Virus record (IMG/VR): IMGVR_UViG_3300048927_000329
Span: 1 to 43,322 of that record
Origin: a virus
Direction: 5' to 3' (one strand)
Length of the DNA: 43,322 bases
Each line of letters starts with the position of its first letter. Within the stretch, counting starts at the first letter, position 1. Shown piece after piece: positions 20,887 to 30,025 of the stretch. The position numbers and the translations under genes are program-made. The notes under the pieces were generated by a model, which was not told the origin of the DNA, ran no database searches, and worked only from the letters and a program-made list of their open reading frames with translations.

Positions 20887-21302
20887 GTCTTTTTATCGAA
20901 GCGCAGAGCGGGCGCGCATCGGCCACTTCGACCGCTCAGGTCATCGGCCATCCCCTGCGCGCTACTGCCCGGACAAGCTTGCGAGTGTCCGTAACAACCC
21001 AGGCAACGCACCACGCGCAACAAGCCACGGCCCACGGGTGGCGAACGTGCCGGGGTTGCGTGCACGACATGAAGTCGGCATCGAGATCACCCACCTCCCG
21101 CAGGGAAAACGCCGGGGGCCCCTAGGGAAATCCTTCCGGTAAGGGTAATTCGAACCCCGGACGCTCGCTAGTTATGAGGTGCGCAAGGGGGGTAATAATA
21201 ATTTCGGGCCAATCCCAAACAAAAACAATGGCTTAGCTTCTGTCAGGCCTTTGTCGACCGCCTTCCGGCCCTCGGGAGGGGGGTTATATCTGAGGTGTCG
21301 CC
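20887..21302. other. non-coding region before the packaging genes, candidate cos region
   Basis: I find no credible gene in these 416 bp. A 60-codon minus frame at 20883-21065 overlaps the radC promoter and looks random. The second half has GGGGGCCCCT (21114-21123), a run of G at 21187-21192 and G-rich inverted segments. In lambda-like phages cos lies just upstream of the terminase genes, so the packaging site may be here; no cohesive end can be read from an integrated prophage. Confidence 0.35.
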
Positions 21303-22088
21303 ATGTTGAAGTTCACGTCAACGCTCCGCGCTGGCGCGGACTACTACGCTGCGGCGAAGCGGCAACTGCCTTTTGCGACTGCGGTGGCGCTCAACAAAAC
21401 GGCTCAGGCGGTGCGCGAGGCATTGGTGCAGCAAACCCGCCAGGTGTTCGACCGGCCCACGCCGTACACGCTCAACGCGTTGCGAGTCAGCCGCGCCACG
21501 AAAGAGAACCTGACAGCCCGGATCGATTACCGCGACGCCACAGCGAAAGGCATCGGGGCCGACCGGTATCTGTCGCCGCAGGTGTTGGGCGGCGGACGCC
21601 GTCACAAGCGCTCAGAGCGGGCATTGCAGCGCTCGGGACTTCCTGCCGGCAGCTTTCTCACGCCAGCGGCCGGGGCTGAACTCGACGCCTACGGGAACGT
21701 ATCGCGCGGTCAGATCGTCCGCCTGTTGTCGTACTTCGAGGCCTTTGGGGAGCAGGGTTATCGCGCGAACGCGAGTGCCAAATCCCGCGCACGTATTGCG
21801 CAGGTGTCCACCTCGAAAGAGGGCTATCGCAAGATCAACGGTGTGCAGTACTTCATTTCGCGCGGCAAGGGGGCCATGAGCGGCAATCGCCGTCAGCACC
21901 TGCCGGCAGGCGTTTGGCGCAAGACCGGTACGCACGGGGCGGACGTAAAGCCGGTGCTGTTGGCTATCGACCAGCCGACGTACACACCGCGCTTGCCGTT
22001 CTATGAAACGGCCACCGAGGTCTATGGCGAGCGATTCGACGCCGAGTTTTCAACGGCATGGGATGCCGCCTTGGCGACTGCAAGATGA
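21303..22088 (+). CDS. GpZ-like minor tail/morphogenesis protein
   Basis: The 261-residue basic protein resembles the phage minor tail Z group: PFATAVALNKTAQAVREAL near residues 26-44, then VFDRPTPYTLNALRVSRATK (47-66) with ENLTARIDYRD. LSYFEAFGEQGYRANAS follows at about 144-160. In lambda gpZ acts in head-tail assembly and lies after the head genes. Here the gene precedes the terminase genes, which is unusual. The stop overlaps the terS start (ATGA). GAGGTG lies 5 nt before the ATG. Confidence 0.7.
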   Translation: MLKFTSTLRAGADYYAAAKRQLPFATAVALNKTAQAVREALVQQTRQVFDRPTPYTLNALRVSRATKENLTARIDYRDATAKGIGADRYLSPQVLGGGRRHKRSERALQRSGLPAGSFLTPAAGAELDAYGNVSRGQIVRLLSYFEAFGEQGYRANASAKSRARIAQVSTSKEGYRKINGVQYFISRGKGAMSGNRRQHLPAGVWRKTGTHGADVKPVLLAIDQPTYTPRLPFYETATEVYGERFDAEFSTAWDAALATAR

Positions 22089-22579
22089 TTGACCCGGACA
22101 AGAAGACGACGCAGGCGCGCTTCGCGCAACTGGTGGGTGTCACGCAGCCCGTAATCAGTGGGCTGCTAATGCGCGGGGTGATGGCCGCGGGCGACACGCT
22201 CGGAAATTGGTTGCTGGCCTATTGCGGGAATCTGCGGGACGCAGCGTCCGGGCGCAACTTCGACCCTGACGCGCCCGGTCTCGATCCAGCATCGGAAAAG
22301 GCGCGGCTGAATGCGGCTCAGGCGGACAAGGTGGAAATGGAAAACGCTGTCACGCGTGGCGAACTTGCCCCGGTCAGCGTGCTGGAGGATGTGTTGGTGC
22401 GCGCCGGCACGAAGGTCGCGGCCACCCTCGATGCAATTCCGGCCATCCTGAAGCGCCGGCTGCCCAATCTGACGGATGCGGATCTGACGATCCTGCGACG
22501 AGAAATAGCCAAGGCGCGCAATGCCGTTGCGGCTCTGTCCTTGGAGGATATCGAAGCGGACGAAGACCATGAGGACTAG
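22085..22579 (+). CDS. terminase small subunit
   Basis: The 164-residue protein begins with a HTH (TTQARFAQLVGVTQPVISGL, 8-27) of the Nu1-type DNA packaging family. A helical middle that begins near residue 66 with ASEKARLNAAQADKVEMENA and a C-terminal helix ending in acidic residues follow. It should bind the cos/pac site and recruit the large subunit encoded 2 bp downstream. The ATG at 22085 overlaps the upstream stop. Confidence 0.85.
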   Translation: MIDPDKKTTQARFAQLVGVTQPVISGLLMRGVMAAGDTLGNWLLAYCGNLRDAASGRNFDPDAPGLDPASEKARLNAAQADKVEMENAVTRGELAPVSVLEDVLVRAGTKVAATLDAIPAILKRRLPNLTDADLTILRREIAKARNAVAALSLEDIEADEDHED

Positions 22580-22581
22580 GC

Positions 22582-24642
22582 ATGCTCGTAGAAGACAATC
22601 GCGCGGCGGTAGCTCGCGCGCTTCGACGCGGGCTTGCCTCCTTTGGCGCGCCGGAGCCGATGACGCTGCGGGAATGGGCAGAGCGCAACTTTTATCTTTC
22701 GGCTGAATCGTCGTATGTAGAGCAGCGGTGGGAGGCCTGGCCATTCCAGCGCGCGATTCTGGCCTGCATCGGAAGCGATGACGTCCACGAGGTAGACGTC
22801 ATCAAGTCCGCCCGGGTCGGATATACCAAAATCGTTTTGGCTGCCCTCGGCTACTTTGCGGAACACCGCCGCCGCAATCAGGCTCTGTGGCAGCCCACGG
22901 ACAGCGCACGGGACGAGTTCGTCAAAACGGAATTGGAACCGATGTTGCGGGACGTGAAAGCCATGCATCCGATCTTTCCGGCCCGGCTGGCACGCCACAA
23001 AGACAACACGCTGCTGGTGAAAAAGTTCCGGGGTAGCGTCCTGCACCTGCGCGGGGGGCGCTCAGGCGACAACTACCGCCGTTTGTCGATCAGCGTTGCA
23101 GTGCTGGACGAATTCAGCTCGTTCGATTCGAACATCGATGGTGAAGGCGACCCCGGCCAGTTGGCAAGCAAGCGCCTGGAGGGGGCAACCTTTCCAAAGT
23201 TGGTGATTGGGTCCACGCCAAAGCTCAAAGAGACCTGCCTGATGGACAAGCGTGCGGCCGGCGCGGATGCGCGATACGACTATCACATCGCCTGCCCCCA
23301 CTGCGGAGAGCATCACGCATTGACCTGGGGCGGCAAGGACGAACCGCACGGATTCAAATGGCTGATCGGCGACCCTGAGACGGTCCGGCACTTGTGCCCG
23401 CATTGCGGCGTCCTGATAGCCCAGGGCGAATACCTGGCCGCCGCGGAGGATGGTTTCTGGTTCGGCACGGACGGAACGACGATTGATCGGGATGGTGTTT
23501 TCCGAAACGCAGCCGGCGAGATCATTCCGGCTCACAAGCGGGTCGCCTTTCAAGTCTGGACCGCGTACAGCCCGATGGTTAGCTGGTCCAAGCTGGTCCG
23601 GGAATTTCTGGATGCCTATGCAAAGGCACAGCAGGGGGACGACGAGCCGCTCAAGACGTTCTGGAACACGACGCTGGGCCAGGCCTGGGAAGGTGAAATC
23701 GAGAAAATCGAGGCCGACGAACTCAAGCGGCGCGCAGAAATCGAGGCGTACCGGCTGCCAGGCCAAGGCGAGAACATGGTGCCAATGGGCTGCACCCTGT
23801 TGCTGGCTGGTTGCGACACCCAGGGCAACCGGGTCGAGGTGGGCGTCTGGGGGTTTGGTCGCGGCCAGGAAATGTGGACGATCGATCATCAGATTTTTCA
23901 CGGCAACCCAGCCGAAGATGAAGTCTGGGCGAACGTCGCGGAATACCTATTCGAGCGCCGCTTCCAGCATGAGGGCGGCCAGCAGATGAGCATTTATGCA
24001 TCGGCTATCGACTCCGGCGGCCACCATTCGAATGCTGTCTATGACTTCGCGCGACGAAACAAGGCGCGCCGGGTGTTCGCGGTACGTGGACGCCCCTTCG
24101 GCGAGAAGGCGATCAAGGATGGCGCCGGCCAGGTCGATATCGACTGGCGGGGTAAGCGCTTGAAGAAGGGCGTCATCCTCTGGCACGTCGGCACAAACCT
24201 AGCCAAAGACTTGCTGCATAGCCGCCTGGCAATCGAGTCGCCGGGGGCGGGCTATGTCCACTTGTCGGCGGATCTTTCGGACGAGTGGTTTAGGCAGTTT
24301 TCTGGCGAGGTGCGGGTGGCGCGCAAGACCGCAACCGGCGTTCGCACGCTTTGGACGGCAATTCGCAAGCGGGTGGAAACGTGGGACTGCGCGGTCTACG
24401 CCCTGTGGGTGGCGGAGCATCTGGGCCTGTCGCGAAAGACTGACGTTTGGTGGGATGGGATGGCGGCAAAGCTGGATGCGCTCCCCCCGGCCGCAGACGA
24501 TGAAGTGATGCAGCTACCGGTCCCAGCATTGGCAAAGCCTGCGCGGGCGGTGCCCGCTGCACCCGGCACGGCCCCCCGGGCGCCTGCGCGTCCAGCGCGC
24601 CGCCGAGTTGCGCCATCAAGCTATTTGAAGGGGCGGCGGTAA
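22582..24642 (+). CDS. terminase large subunit (GpA family)
   Basis: The 686-residue DNA packaging ATPase/nuclease matches lambda gpA (Terminase_GpA). Walker A VIKSARVGYTK (73-83) is near identical to lambda's, and Walker B is VAVLDEF (172-178). Two Cys pairs CPHCG (near 234 and 274) form a zinc site. The nuclease half contains ASAIDSGGHHSNAVYDFA and WHVGTNLAKDLLHSRL. It pumps DNA into the prohead and cuts cos. The C-terminal tail is Ala/Pro/Arg-rich, as in prohead-binding tails. Confidence 0.96.
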   Translation: MLVEDNRAAVARALRRGLASFGAPEPMTLREWAERNFYLSAESSYVEQRWEAWPFQRAILACIGSDDVHEVDVIKSARVGYTKIVLAALGYFAEHRRRNQALWQPTDSARDEFVKTELEPMLRDVKAMHPIFPARLARHKDNTLLVKKFRGSVLHLRGGRSGDNYRRLSISVAVLDEFSSFDSNIDGEGDPGQLASKRLEGATFPKLVIGSTPKLKETCLMDKRAAGADARYDYHIACPHCGEHHALTWGGKDEPHGFKWLIGDPETVRHLCPHCGVLIAQGEYLAAAEDGFWFGTDGTTIDRDGVFRNAAGEIIPAHKRVAFQVWTAYSPMVSWSKLVREFLDAYAKAQQGDDEPLKTFWNTTLGQAWEGEIEKIEADELKRRAEIEAYRLPGQGENMVPMGCTLLLAGCDTQGNRVEVGVWGFGRGQEMWTIDHQIFHGNPAEDEVWANVAEYLFERRFQHEGGQQMSIYASAIDSGGHHSNAVYDFARRNKARRVFAVRGRPFGEKAIKDGAGQVDIDWRGKRLKKGVILWHVGTNLAKDLLHSRLAIESPGAGYVHLSADLSDEWFRQFSGEVRVARKTATGVRTLWTAIRKRVETWDCAVYALWVAEHLGLSRKTDVWWDGMAAKLDALPPAADDEVMQLPVPALAKPARAVPAAPGTAPRAPARPARRRVAPSSYLKGRR

Positions 24643-24686
24643 GAGGCCCGAACCAGCAAACCACAACATTGAATTAGGACGGGTCC

Positions 24687-24893
24687 ATGGCATATACCCA
24701 GGCCGATCTAGAGAAATTGGACCGCGCTATTGCCGGCAGCCAGTTGGAAGTCCAGTACGACGGCAAGCGCGTTCGCTTCCGCAGCATGGACGAACTCATG
24801 CAGGCGCGTTTGCACGTGTCCCGGGAGCTCAACAAGGGCAAGCGGCAGTCACGCCAGTTTCGGGTGCGTAGCGCGGGGAAGGGATTGCGATGA
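24687..24893 (+). CDS. head-tail joining protein gpW
   Basis: The 68-residue protein has the gpW pattern MAYTQADLEKLDRAIAGSQL, then VQYDGKRVRFRSMDELMQAR. lambda gpW is 68 residues too and attaches below the portal to stabilise DNA-filled heads. The stop overlaps the portal start (ATGA at 24890-24893). Confidence 0.9.
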   Translation: MAYTQADLEKLDRAIAGSQLEVQYDGKRVRFRSMDELMQARLHVSRELNKGKRQSRQFRVRSAGKGLR

Positions 24894-26410
24894 AATACAC
24901 CAGAAATCGGCATTCTGGCTTGTTGCTGCCGCAGCGCTTGAGCGCGCAGATGAGTTCCAGCTACGAAAGCGGCAGTGCCACCGGAAGCCGGGCGCGCAAC
25001 TGGAATCCTTCCAGCGCCGGCCCAAATGCATCGGTGGCCCAGGGCCTGGGTTTACAGCGTCGGCGCGCTCGGGATGCCGTGCGAAACGATCCCTGGGCTA
25101 CCACTGCCGTGACACGTTGGACGAGCAACGTTATAGGCACGGGAATTCAGCCATACCCGCAGCACCCGGATAAGGAGGTTCGGCGGGTACTTAAGGAATT
25201 GTGGGCGGACTGGTGCCCTGAGGCTGACGCGGACGGACGGCTCGACTTCTACGGTATGCAGGCTCTGGCGGCCCGCTCAATCTTCACTGACGGCGAGTCA
25301 TTGTGTCGCTTTCGGCACCGCCGACCGCAGGATGGCCTCACGGTGCCTCTACAGCTTCAATTGCTGGAGGGCGACCAGCTACCCGTCGAGCGCACCTATT
25401 CGCTTCCAAACGGGGGCGAGGTCGTCAATGGTGTCGAGTTCGACGCGATTGGGCGGCGGGTGTCATATCACCTTTGGCGGCGCCATCCGGGAGAGTTTGG
25501 CCGCCCTGCAACCGGACAAGATCTTGTGCCTGTACCGGCAGACCAGGTCGTGCATGCGTTCCCAGTTCTGCGCCCTGGGCAGGTGCGGGGCGTGACGTCA
25601 TTGGCGTCTGTTTTGCTGCGGCTGAAGTCCATCGACAGCTTGGATGACGCTGTGATGTACAGGCAGGAAGTGTCAAACCTGTTTGCCGGATTTATCACCC
25701 GACCAGATCCTGATGAGGATCAGAACAACCCCCTGACCAATCGGCCTGAAGACTATGTGGAGGATGACGACGGCATTCCGCTAGTTTCGATGGAGCCGGG
25801 CACCATGCAAACACTTGCTCCGGGGGAGGAAGTGACGTTTTCGGCCCCCCCGGATGCGGGAAGCAATTACGAAGGATTCATGCGCCATCAGTTGATGGCG
25901 GCTTTCGCGTCTGTCGGTATTCCCTACGAGATTGCGACGGGTGACCTTCGGGGTGTCAGCGACCGCGCATTGCGGGTGGTCGTCAACGAATTCCACCGCC
26001 TTGTCGAGCAACACCAGTGGCACTGCATCATCCATCAGTTTTGCCGCCCCGTTTGGGCCGCGTGGATTGATGCTTTGGCGCTGTCCGGCACGATCCCGAT
26101 GCCGGACTACCATCGCCGCCGCAGAGATTGGCTGCGCGTCCTCTGGGTGCCTCAGGGCTGGCCGTACTTCAACCCAGTGCAAGACATTCAGGCTAAGAAG
26201 GATCAAGTCCGGGCGGGCTTTGCCAGCAGAGCGTCGGTCATCTTGGGGCAGGGCGATGACCCTGACCAGGTCAACGCCGAGATTCAGGCGGACAACGCTA
26301 CTGCGGACGCGGCTGGCCTGGTCTTCGATAGCGACCCGCGCCATACGACCGCCGCCGGCAAGGCGGCAGGGCTTGATGGGGGCGGCAGTCCCGATCCCCT
26401 CAATCAATGA
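24890..26410 (+). CDS. phage portal protein (lambda gpB family)
   Basis: The 506-residue protein forms the dodecameric channel for DNA at the capsid vertex. Family features are RRRARDAVRNDPWATTAVTR (near 46-65), WTSNVIGTGIQP, QLLEGDQLP, PGTMQTLAPGEEVTFSAPPD and YEIATGDLRGVSDRALR. The gene lies between gpW and the protease as in lambda. The length is close to that of lambda gpB (533). Confidence 0.95.
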   Translation: MKYTRNRHSGLLLPQRLSAQMSSSYESGSATGSRARNWNPSSAGPNASVAQGLGLQRRRARDAVRNDPWATTAVTRWTSNVIGTGIQPYPQHPDKEVRRVLKELWADWCPEADADGRLDFYGMQALAARSIFTDGESLCRFRHRRPQDGLTVPLQLQLLEGDQLPVERTYSLPNGGEVVNGVEFDAIGRRVSYHLWRRHPGEFGRPATGQDLVPVPADQVVHAFPVLRPGQVRGVTSLASVLLRLKSIDSLDDAVMYRQEVSNLFAGFITRPDPDEDQNNPLTNRPEDYVEDDDGIPLVSMEPGTMQTLAPGEEVTFSAPPDAGSNYEGFMRHQLMAAFASVGIPYEIATGDLRGVSDRALRVVVNEFHRLVEQHQWHCIIHQFCRPVWAAWIDALALSGTIPMPDYHRRRRDWLRVLWVPQGWPYFNPVQDIQAKKDQVRAGFASRASVILGQGDDPDQVNAEIQADNATADAAGLVFDSDPRHTTAAGKAAGLDGGGSPDPLNQ

Positions 26411-26421
26411 ACGGAGCCAAT

Positions 26422-27582
26422 ATGGCCAAGAAAGGAAACTTCTATTCGATCGGTCCCGGCATGCGGATGGGCGAGCAAGTCGTCGAGCTGCGCATCTATG
26501 ACGATATCGGCTTCTGGGGGAAGTCGGCCGCGGACTTCATTCAAGAACTGGATGCCGCCGCATCCACGGGCATGAAAATCGTTGTGGCGATCAATAGCGG
26601 CGGAGGCAGCGTGTATGACGCGTTTGCCATGTACAACGCCCTGCGTCGCTACAGCGGACGTACTGTCGGCCGGGTCGACGGCGTGGCCGCATCTGCCGCC
26701 ACGTTGCCGCTCATCGCCTGCGACACCATTGAAATGCCGGAAAACGCGCAAATCATGATCCACGAGCCTTCTACGGCGGTGTGGGGGAATCTTGCGGAAC
26801 TGAAGGCGTCCGTGTCGCAGATGGAGAACATTCTCGACAGTGTCATTACCGCCTACGTCCGTCGCAGCGGGCAGCCGGCCGAAAAAATTGCAGAAATGAT
26901 GGAGGCCACGACGTGGCTGTCGGCCCTCGACGCGCAGGCCATGGGCTTTTGCGACGTGATCGAAGAGCCGGTCAAGATCGCTATGTCCACCAATTCGCGG
27001 GAGCTTCTGTCCCGCTTCCCCAACTTGCCGGAGCCGCTGAAAATGCTGGTGGACGGTGAGACTCCAGCCGGCGAGCCTCCCACCCCGAAGTCTGTGGATC
27101 CCGACCCCGCGGACCCCGAGCCGAGCGCTCCTCCGCCGACCGATCCAGCACCCGCTGATCCAGCACCCGCTGATCCGGATCCTGCGCCCGCACCCCCTGC
27201 CGGACTGCCTACCGCCTCTGCCATGTTGAAGCACGTCTATGCATCTTGCCGGGCCGAGGGCATTCCACATCTTGCCGAAGGCGTTCTGATGAGCGGCGCC
27301 TTGGCCGGGGAGGCACAGGCGAATCAACGTGTCGTCCAGGCGAAAGAAATCGCGGGCATCTGCATGGCGGCCAAATTGCCTGACAAGGCAGCCGAGTTCG
27401 TGGCCCAGGGTCTGGATGTTGACCAGGTCCGCGCCCGACTGTTCGACGCTGTGGCAAGCGCGTCGAACCAGCAAATCAGCAATACGCATCGTGCCGAGCC
27501 GGCGGAAACTTCGAACACTCCGGTCTTGTCCACAACCGGCATTTACGAGGCCCGTGCTGCTGCACGCCGCCGCGTGCACTAA
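26422..27582 (+). CDS. ClpP/S49-type head maturation protease with scaffold-like tail
   Basis: This 386-residue protein has a ClpP-fold protease at its N-terminus: INSGGGSVYDAFAMYNAL (58-75), nucleophile S91 in GVAASAATL and H114 in MIHEPS. A Pro/Asp-rich linker with repeated PADP units (about 212-260) leads to a helical C-terminal part, probably the scaffold, as in lambda C/Nu3. The ATG at 26422 has GGAG 5 nt upstream; the ATG at 26407, overlapping the portal stop, is an alternative. An in-frame internal scaffold start may exist but is not obvious. Confidence 0.92.
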   Translation: MAKKGNFYSIGPGMRMGEQVVELRIYDDIGFWGKSAADFIQELDAAASTGMKIVVAINSGGGSVYDAFAMYNALRRYSGRTVGRVDGVAASAATLPLIACDTIEMPENAQIMIHEPSTAVWGNLAELKASVSQMENILDSVITAYVRRSGQPAEKIAEMMEATTWLSALDAQAMGFCDVIEEPVKIAMSTNSRELLSRFPNLPEPLKMLVDGETPAGEPPTPKSVDPDPADPEPSAPPPTDPAPADPAPADPDPAPAPPAGLPTASAMLKHVYASCRAEGIPHLAEGVLMSGALAGEAQANQRVVQAKEIAGICMAAKLPDKAAEFVAQGLDVDQVRARLFDAVASASNQQISNTHRAEPAETSNTPVLSTTGIYEARAAARRRVH

Positions 27583-27608
27583 GCAGTCACTTCATCTCTG
27601 GAGAGAAC

Positions 27609-27959
27609 ATGAATATCTTGCAAGAAAAGCCTCGCACCGCCGAATTTTTGCTGTCCGAAGGGGCCGGCGAAATTTCGCGCGAAAAGATCACCCTGGCTGC
27701 GACCGCCACCGGCTATCCGTCCGGGCAGGTTTTGGGGCTGATTACCGCGTCGAAGCACTACGCCCACTACGACCCCGCCGCAACCGACGGGACCGAGAAG
27801 GCGGCCTGCGTCCTCTACGGCGCTGCGGAGGCCTCGGATGCGCCGCAGCCGGCCACCGGCATCGTGCGACTGGCCGAGGTTACCGCCTGGTCCTTGGCGG
27901 GCCTGGATGCCGATGCGCGGGCGGACCTTGCCGCGGCGTTTCTGGTGGTTCGCGACTAA
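27609..27959 (+). CDS. head decoration protein (lambda gpD family)
   Basis: The 116-residue protein matches the HDPD family: RTAEFLLSEGAGEISREKIT (9-28), then YPSGQVLGLIT and ACVLYGAAEASD. Trimers of gpD cap the expanded capsid and hold it against DNA pressure. GGAGAG precedes the ATG by 4-5 nt. A hairpin separates it from the capsid gene. Confidence 0.93.
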   Translation: MNILQEKPRTAEFLLSEGAGEISREKITLAATATGYPSGQVLGLITASKHYAHYDPAATDGTEKAACVLYGAAEASDAPQPATGIVRLAEVTAWSLAGLDADARADLAAAFLVVRD

Positions 27960-27995
27960 TCGAATCTCCACCGCTTTCACCTACCTCGTGATTCT

Positions 27996-28014
27996 GGCCC
28001 GCTTCTTGCGGGCC
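27996..28014 (+). terminator. hairpin between decoration and capsid genes
   Basis: GGCCCGC (27996-28002) pairs with GCGGGCC (28008-28014) over a 5-nt loop and is followed by ATTTCTATTCTGGGAG, which holds the capsid ribosome binding site. It may attenuate, process or protect late mRNA. The same arrangement occurs before the G-like gene at 31041. Confidence 0.6.
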
Positions 28015-28036
28015 ATTTCTATTCTGGGAGCCCTAG

Positions 28037-29041
28037 ATGGCCCATATCGACATTTTCAAAGACGACGCTTTCAAGCTGGGTTCGCTCACCGCTACGGTCA
28101 ACACTTCTCCCGAAGGTCAAGCCGTTCCGACCACGCTCGACTCCCTGTTCGATGAGGAAGGCGTAACGACCACAACCGTCAGCATCGAGCGTTCGAACGG
28201 CAAGCTGGCCCTCGTTTCGGACGCACCCCGTGGCTCGCCCGGCGCGTCGTTGGAGCCGGATCACCGCGACCTCATCCCGTTCAATACGTTGCATTTGCCG
28301 CTGCGCGACACGATCTATGCGGATGAAATCCAGAACGTTCGGGCCTTTGGCACGGAATCGGAACTGGAAGTCATGCTGTCCGTTGTCAACAAGCGTGCGA
28401 ACAAGTTGCGCAAAGCCATCGACGTGACCCTGGGCTACCACCGCTTGGGCGCCGTGACCGGGAAGATTCTGGATGCTGACGGCCAGCGCGTGCTGCTGGA
28501 TCTGTACCAGCGCTTTGGCTACACGCAGAAGACGGTGAATTTCGCGCTTGGTACGGCGTCGACCAAGGTTCGTCAAAAGGTGATCGATGCCAAGCGCCAA
28601 GCCGAAGATGCGCTGGCCGGCGAGGCCGTGATTGTGGGCTGGCTCGGGGTCGTGGGCCGCGGCTTCTACGATGCCTTCACCGGCCACGACAGCGTCGAAA
28701 AGGCGTTCGAGCGCTGGAAGGACGGCGAGTTTCTGCGCCAAGATCTGCGCGCCGGCTTCGTGTTCGAGGGGGTCGAGTGGAAGGAGTACTACGGCAAGGT
28801 CGGGAATATCTCCTTCATCGAGCCGGACGATGGTTACCTCATTCCGATTACGAGCGACGATCTGTTCCAGACGAAGTTTGCTCCGGCCAACCACATCGAC
28901 GCTGTCAATACGATTGGCGTCCCGTACTACGCCAGCCAGGAAATCTTGCAGCACGGCGTCGGCGTTGACCTCAAGGTGCAGTCGAATCCGCTCACGATCA
29001 ACACGCGTCCCAACGTCGTCATCAAGCTGAAGAAGGCTTGA
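28037..29041 (+). CDS. major capsid protein (lambda gpE family)
   Basis: The 334-residue protein is close to lambda gpE (341). It shows family features: DAFKLGSLTATVN near the N-terminus, VPTTLDSLFDEEGVTTTTVS, HLPLRDTIYADEIQNVRAFG and FAPANHIDAVNTIGVPYYAS near the end. It builds the icosahedral shell. GGGAG lies about 6-7 nt before the ATG. Confidence 0.96.
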   Translation: MAHIDIFKDDAFKLGSLTATVNTSPEGQAVPTTLDSLFDEEGVTTTTVSIERSNGKLALVSDAPRGSPGASLEPDHRDLIPFNTLHLPLRDTIYADEIQNVRAFGTESELEVMLSVVNKRANKLRKAIDVTLGYHRLGAVTGKILDADGQRVLLDLYQRFGYTQKTVNFALGTASTKVRQKVIDAKRQAEDALAGEAVIVGWLGVVGRGFYDAFTGHDSVEKAFERWKDGEFLRQDLRAGFVFEGVEWKEYYGKVGNISFIEPDDGYLIPITSDDLFQTKFAPANHIDAVNTIGVPYYASQEILQHGVGVDLKVQSNPLTINTRPNVVIKLKKA

Positions 29042-29045
29042 TTCC

Positions 29046-29351
29046 ATGCACTGGGACAACGCCATTTTCGATGAGGCGTTCGACGCGGCGGGGATGCGGG
29101 AGCCGGCCGACCTGGTCGGCGCCGATCCCCCCGTCAGATTCAAGGTTCGGTTCGACCGGCCTGGAGTAATTGACGAGGTCACGATGGTGCATTCGACCGA
29201 TTACGAAATCGAATTCACCACCGCTGACGCGCCGGGCCTGGAGTACCGCAGCGAACTGGATATCGCCGGGGATCGCTATCGAGTCCGCCAGGAACCCGTC
29301 ACCGTTGGCGATGGGTACTGGACGCGGGCGCTTTTGGAACGCCTGACATGA
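29046..29351 (+). CDS. head-tail joining protein (FII-like)
   Basis: The 101-residue, acidic, beta-rich protein lies directly after the capsid gene, in the position of lambda FI/FII. The pattern YRVRQEPVTVGDGYWTRALL at the end fits head-tail connector proteins, which seal the head and receive the tail. The stop overlaps the next start (ATGA). Assignment rests on size and gene order. Confidence 0.7.
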   Translation: MHWDNAIFDEAFDAAGMREPADLVGADPPVRFKVRFDRPGVIDEVTMVHSTDYEIEFTTADAPGLEYRSELDIAGDRYRVRQEPVTVGDGYWTRALLERLT

Positions 29352-29764
29352 CCACGCTTGCACTGACCTACGTTCAAGAACTGCGGGCGGCCTTGAAAGT
29401 GGCGGGCTTCCCTGCCGTGATGGAGCCGTCCCCCGTTCGGGCAATCACCCGGGAAGATCCTCGGGTGGTCTCCGTTCAGTTGGGGGCGGAATCTGTCGAG
29501 AGCATGGCAGTTCCCCGCGTTACCCGTGTGCGCGAGATCCACCTGATCGTCCATACCTGTGGGGACGACCATCTGGAACTGGCGGAGGATGTGTTTGAGG
29601 CGGCCCATCCGCTGGTAATGGGCTACAGCGGGCCAAACGTCATTGCGGTCGCCGAGTTTGGCACCGACGAGCCGAAGTATGCCAATGCCGACTTGCGGCG
29701 CCAGGTCGTGACCAGGCGCTACCGCATCACCTATCAGACCGACGAGCAATCCCTTAGCGGGTAG
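29348..29764 (+). CDS. tail terminator / minor tail protein U-like
   Basis: The 138-residue protein is of the size of lambda gpU (131) and sits between the head-tail connector and the tail tube gene. VREIHLIVHTCGDD (about 60-73) and a C-terminal strand RRYRITYQTDEQ fit the gpU-type fold, which caps the growing tail tube. The call is mostly from order and size. Confidence 0.65.
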   Translation: MTTLALTYVQELRAALKVAGFPAVMEPSPVRAITREDPRVVSVQLGAESVESMAVPRVTRVREIHLIVHTCGDDHLELAEDVFEAAHPLVMGYSGPNVIAVAEFGTDEPKYANADLRRQVVTRRYRITYQTDEQSLSG

Positions 29765-29787
29765 CCGTCCAGTCCCTGGAGCATCAA

Positions 29788-29985
29788 ATGTCCACACCCA
29801 AGAACACGGCCGTAGCAGTGGCCGGCCAGGCCGGCGCCAGCGCCGAGGGCGACGTGATCACCGCTGCCCCGATCCCCGACATGCCCGATGAGTACCACGG
29901 GCAGGGCGGAAGCTACTTGCGCGACCCCGAGACGGGCGAGCGCGTGCTCATCGAGCGTACCGGGCCGTGTGACTGCGCCGGCTAA
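29788..29985 (+). CDS. small hypothetical protein (65 aa)
   Basis: A low-complexity Ala/Gly-rich start is followed by an acidic middle (IPDMPDEYHGQGGSYLRDPE) and a CDC ending (TGPCDCAG). GGAG lies 6 nt before the ATG. It precedes the tail tube gene, where some phages have a small virion or assembly protein. The function is unknown. Confidence 0.65.
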   Translation: MSTPKNTAVAVAGQAGASAEGDVITAAPIPDMPDEYHGQGGSYLRDPETGERVLIERTGPCDCAG

Positions 29986-30025
29986 GCCGCTCGCGTCCAT
30001 CCCTCGGGTATACATGGAGCCATAA

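Noticed and set aside
20883-21065. 60-codon minus frame upstream of radC
   Set aside because: Its end overlaps the radC -35 box and its composition looks like non-coding G+C-rich sequence.
26404-27579. Long minus-strand frame opposite the head protease
   Set aside because: It is a shadow frame of a G+C-rich gene: the plus frame has protease motifs and a ribosome binding site, the minus product has none.
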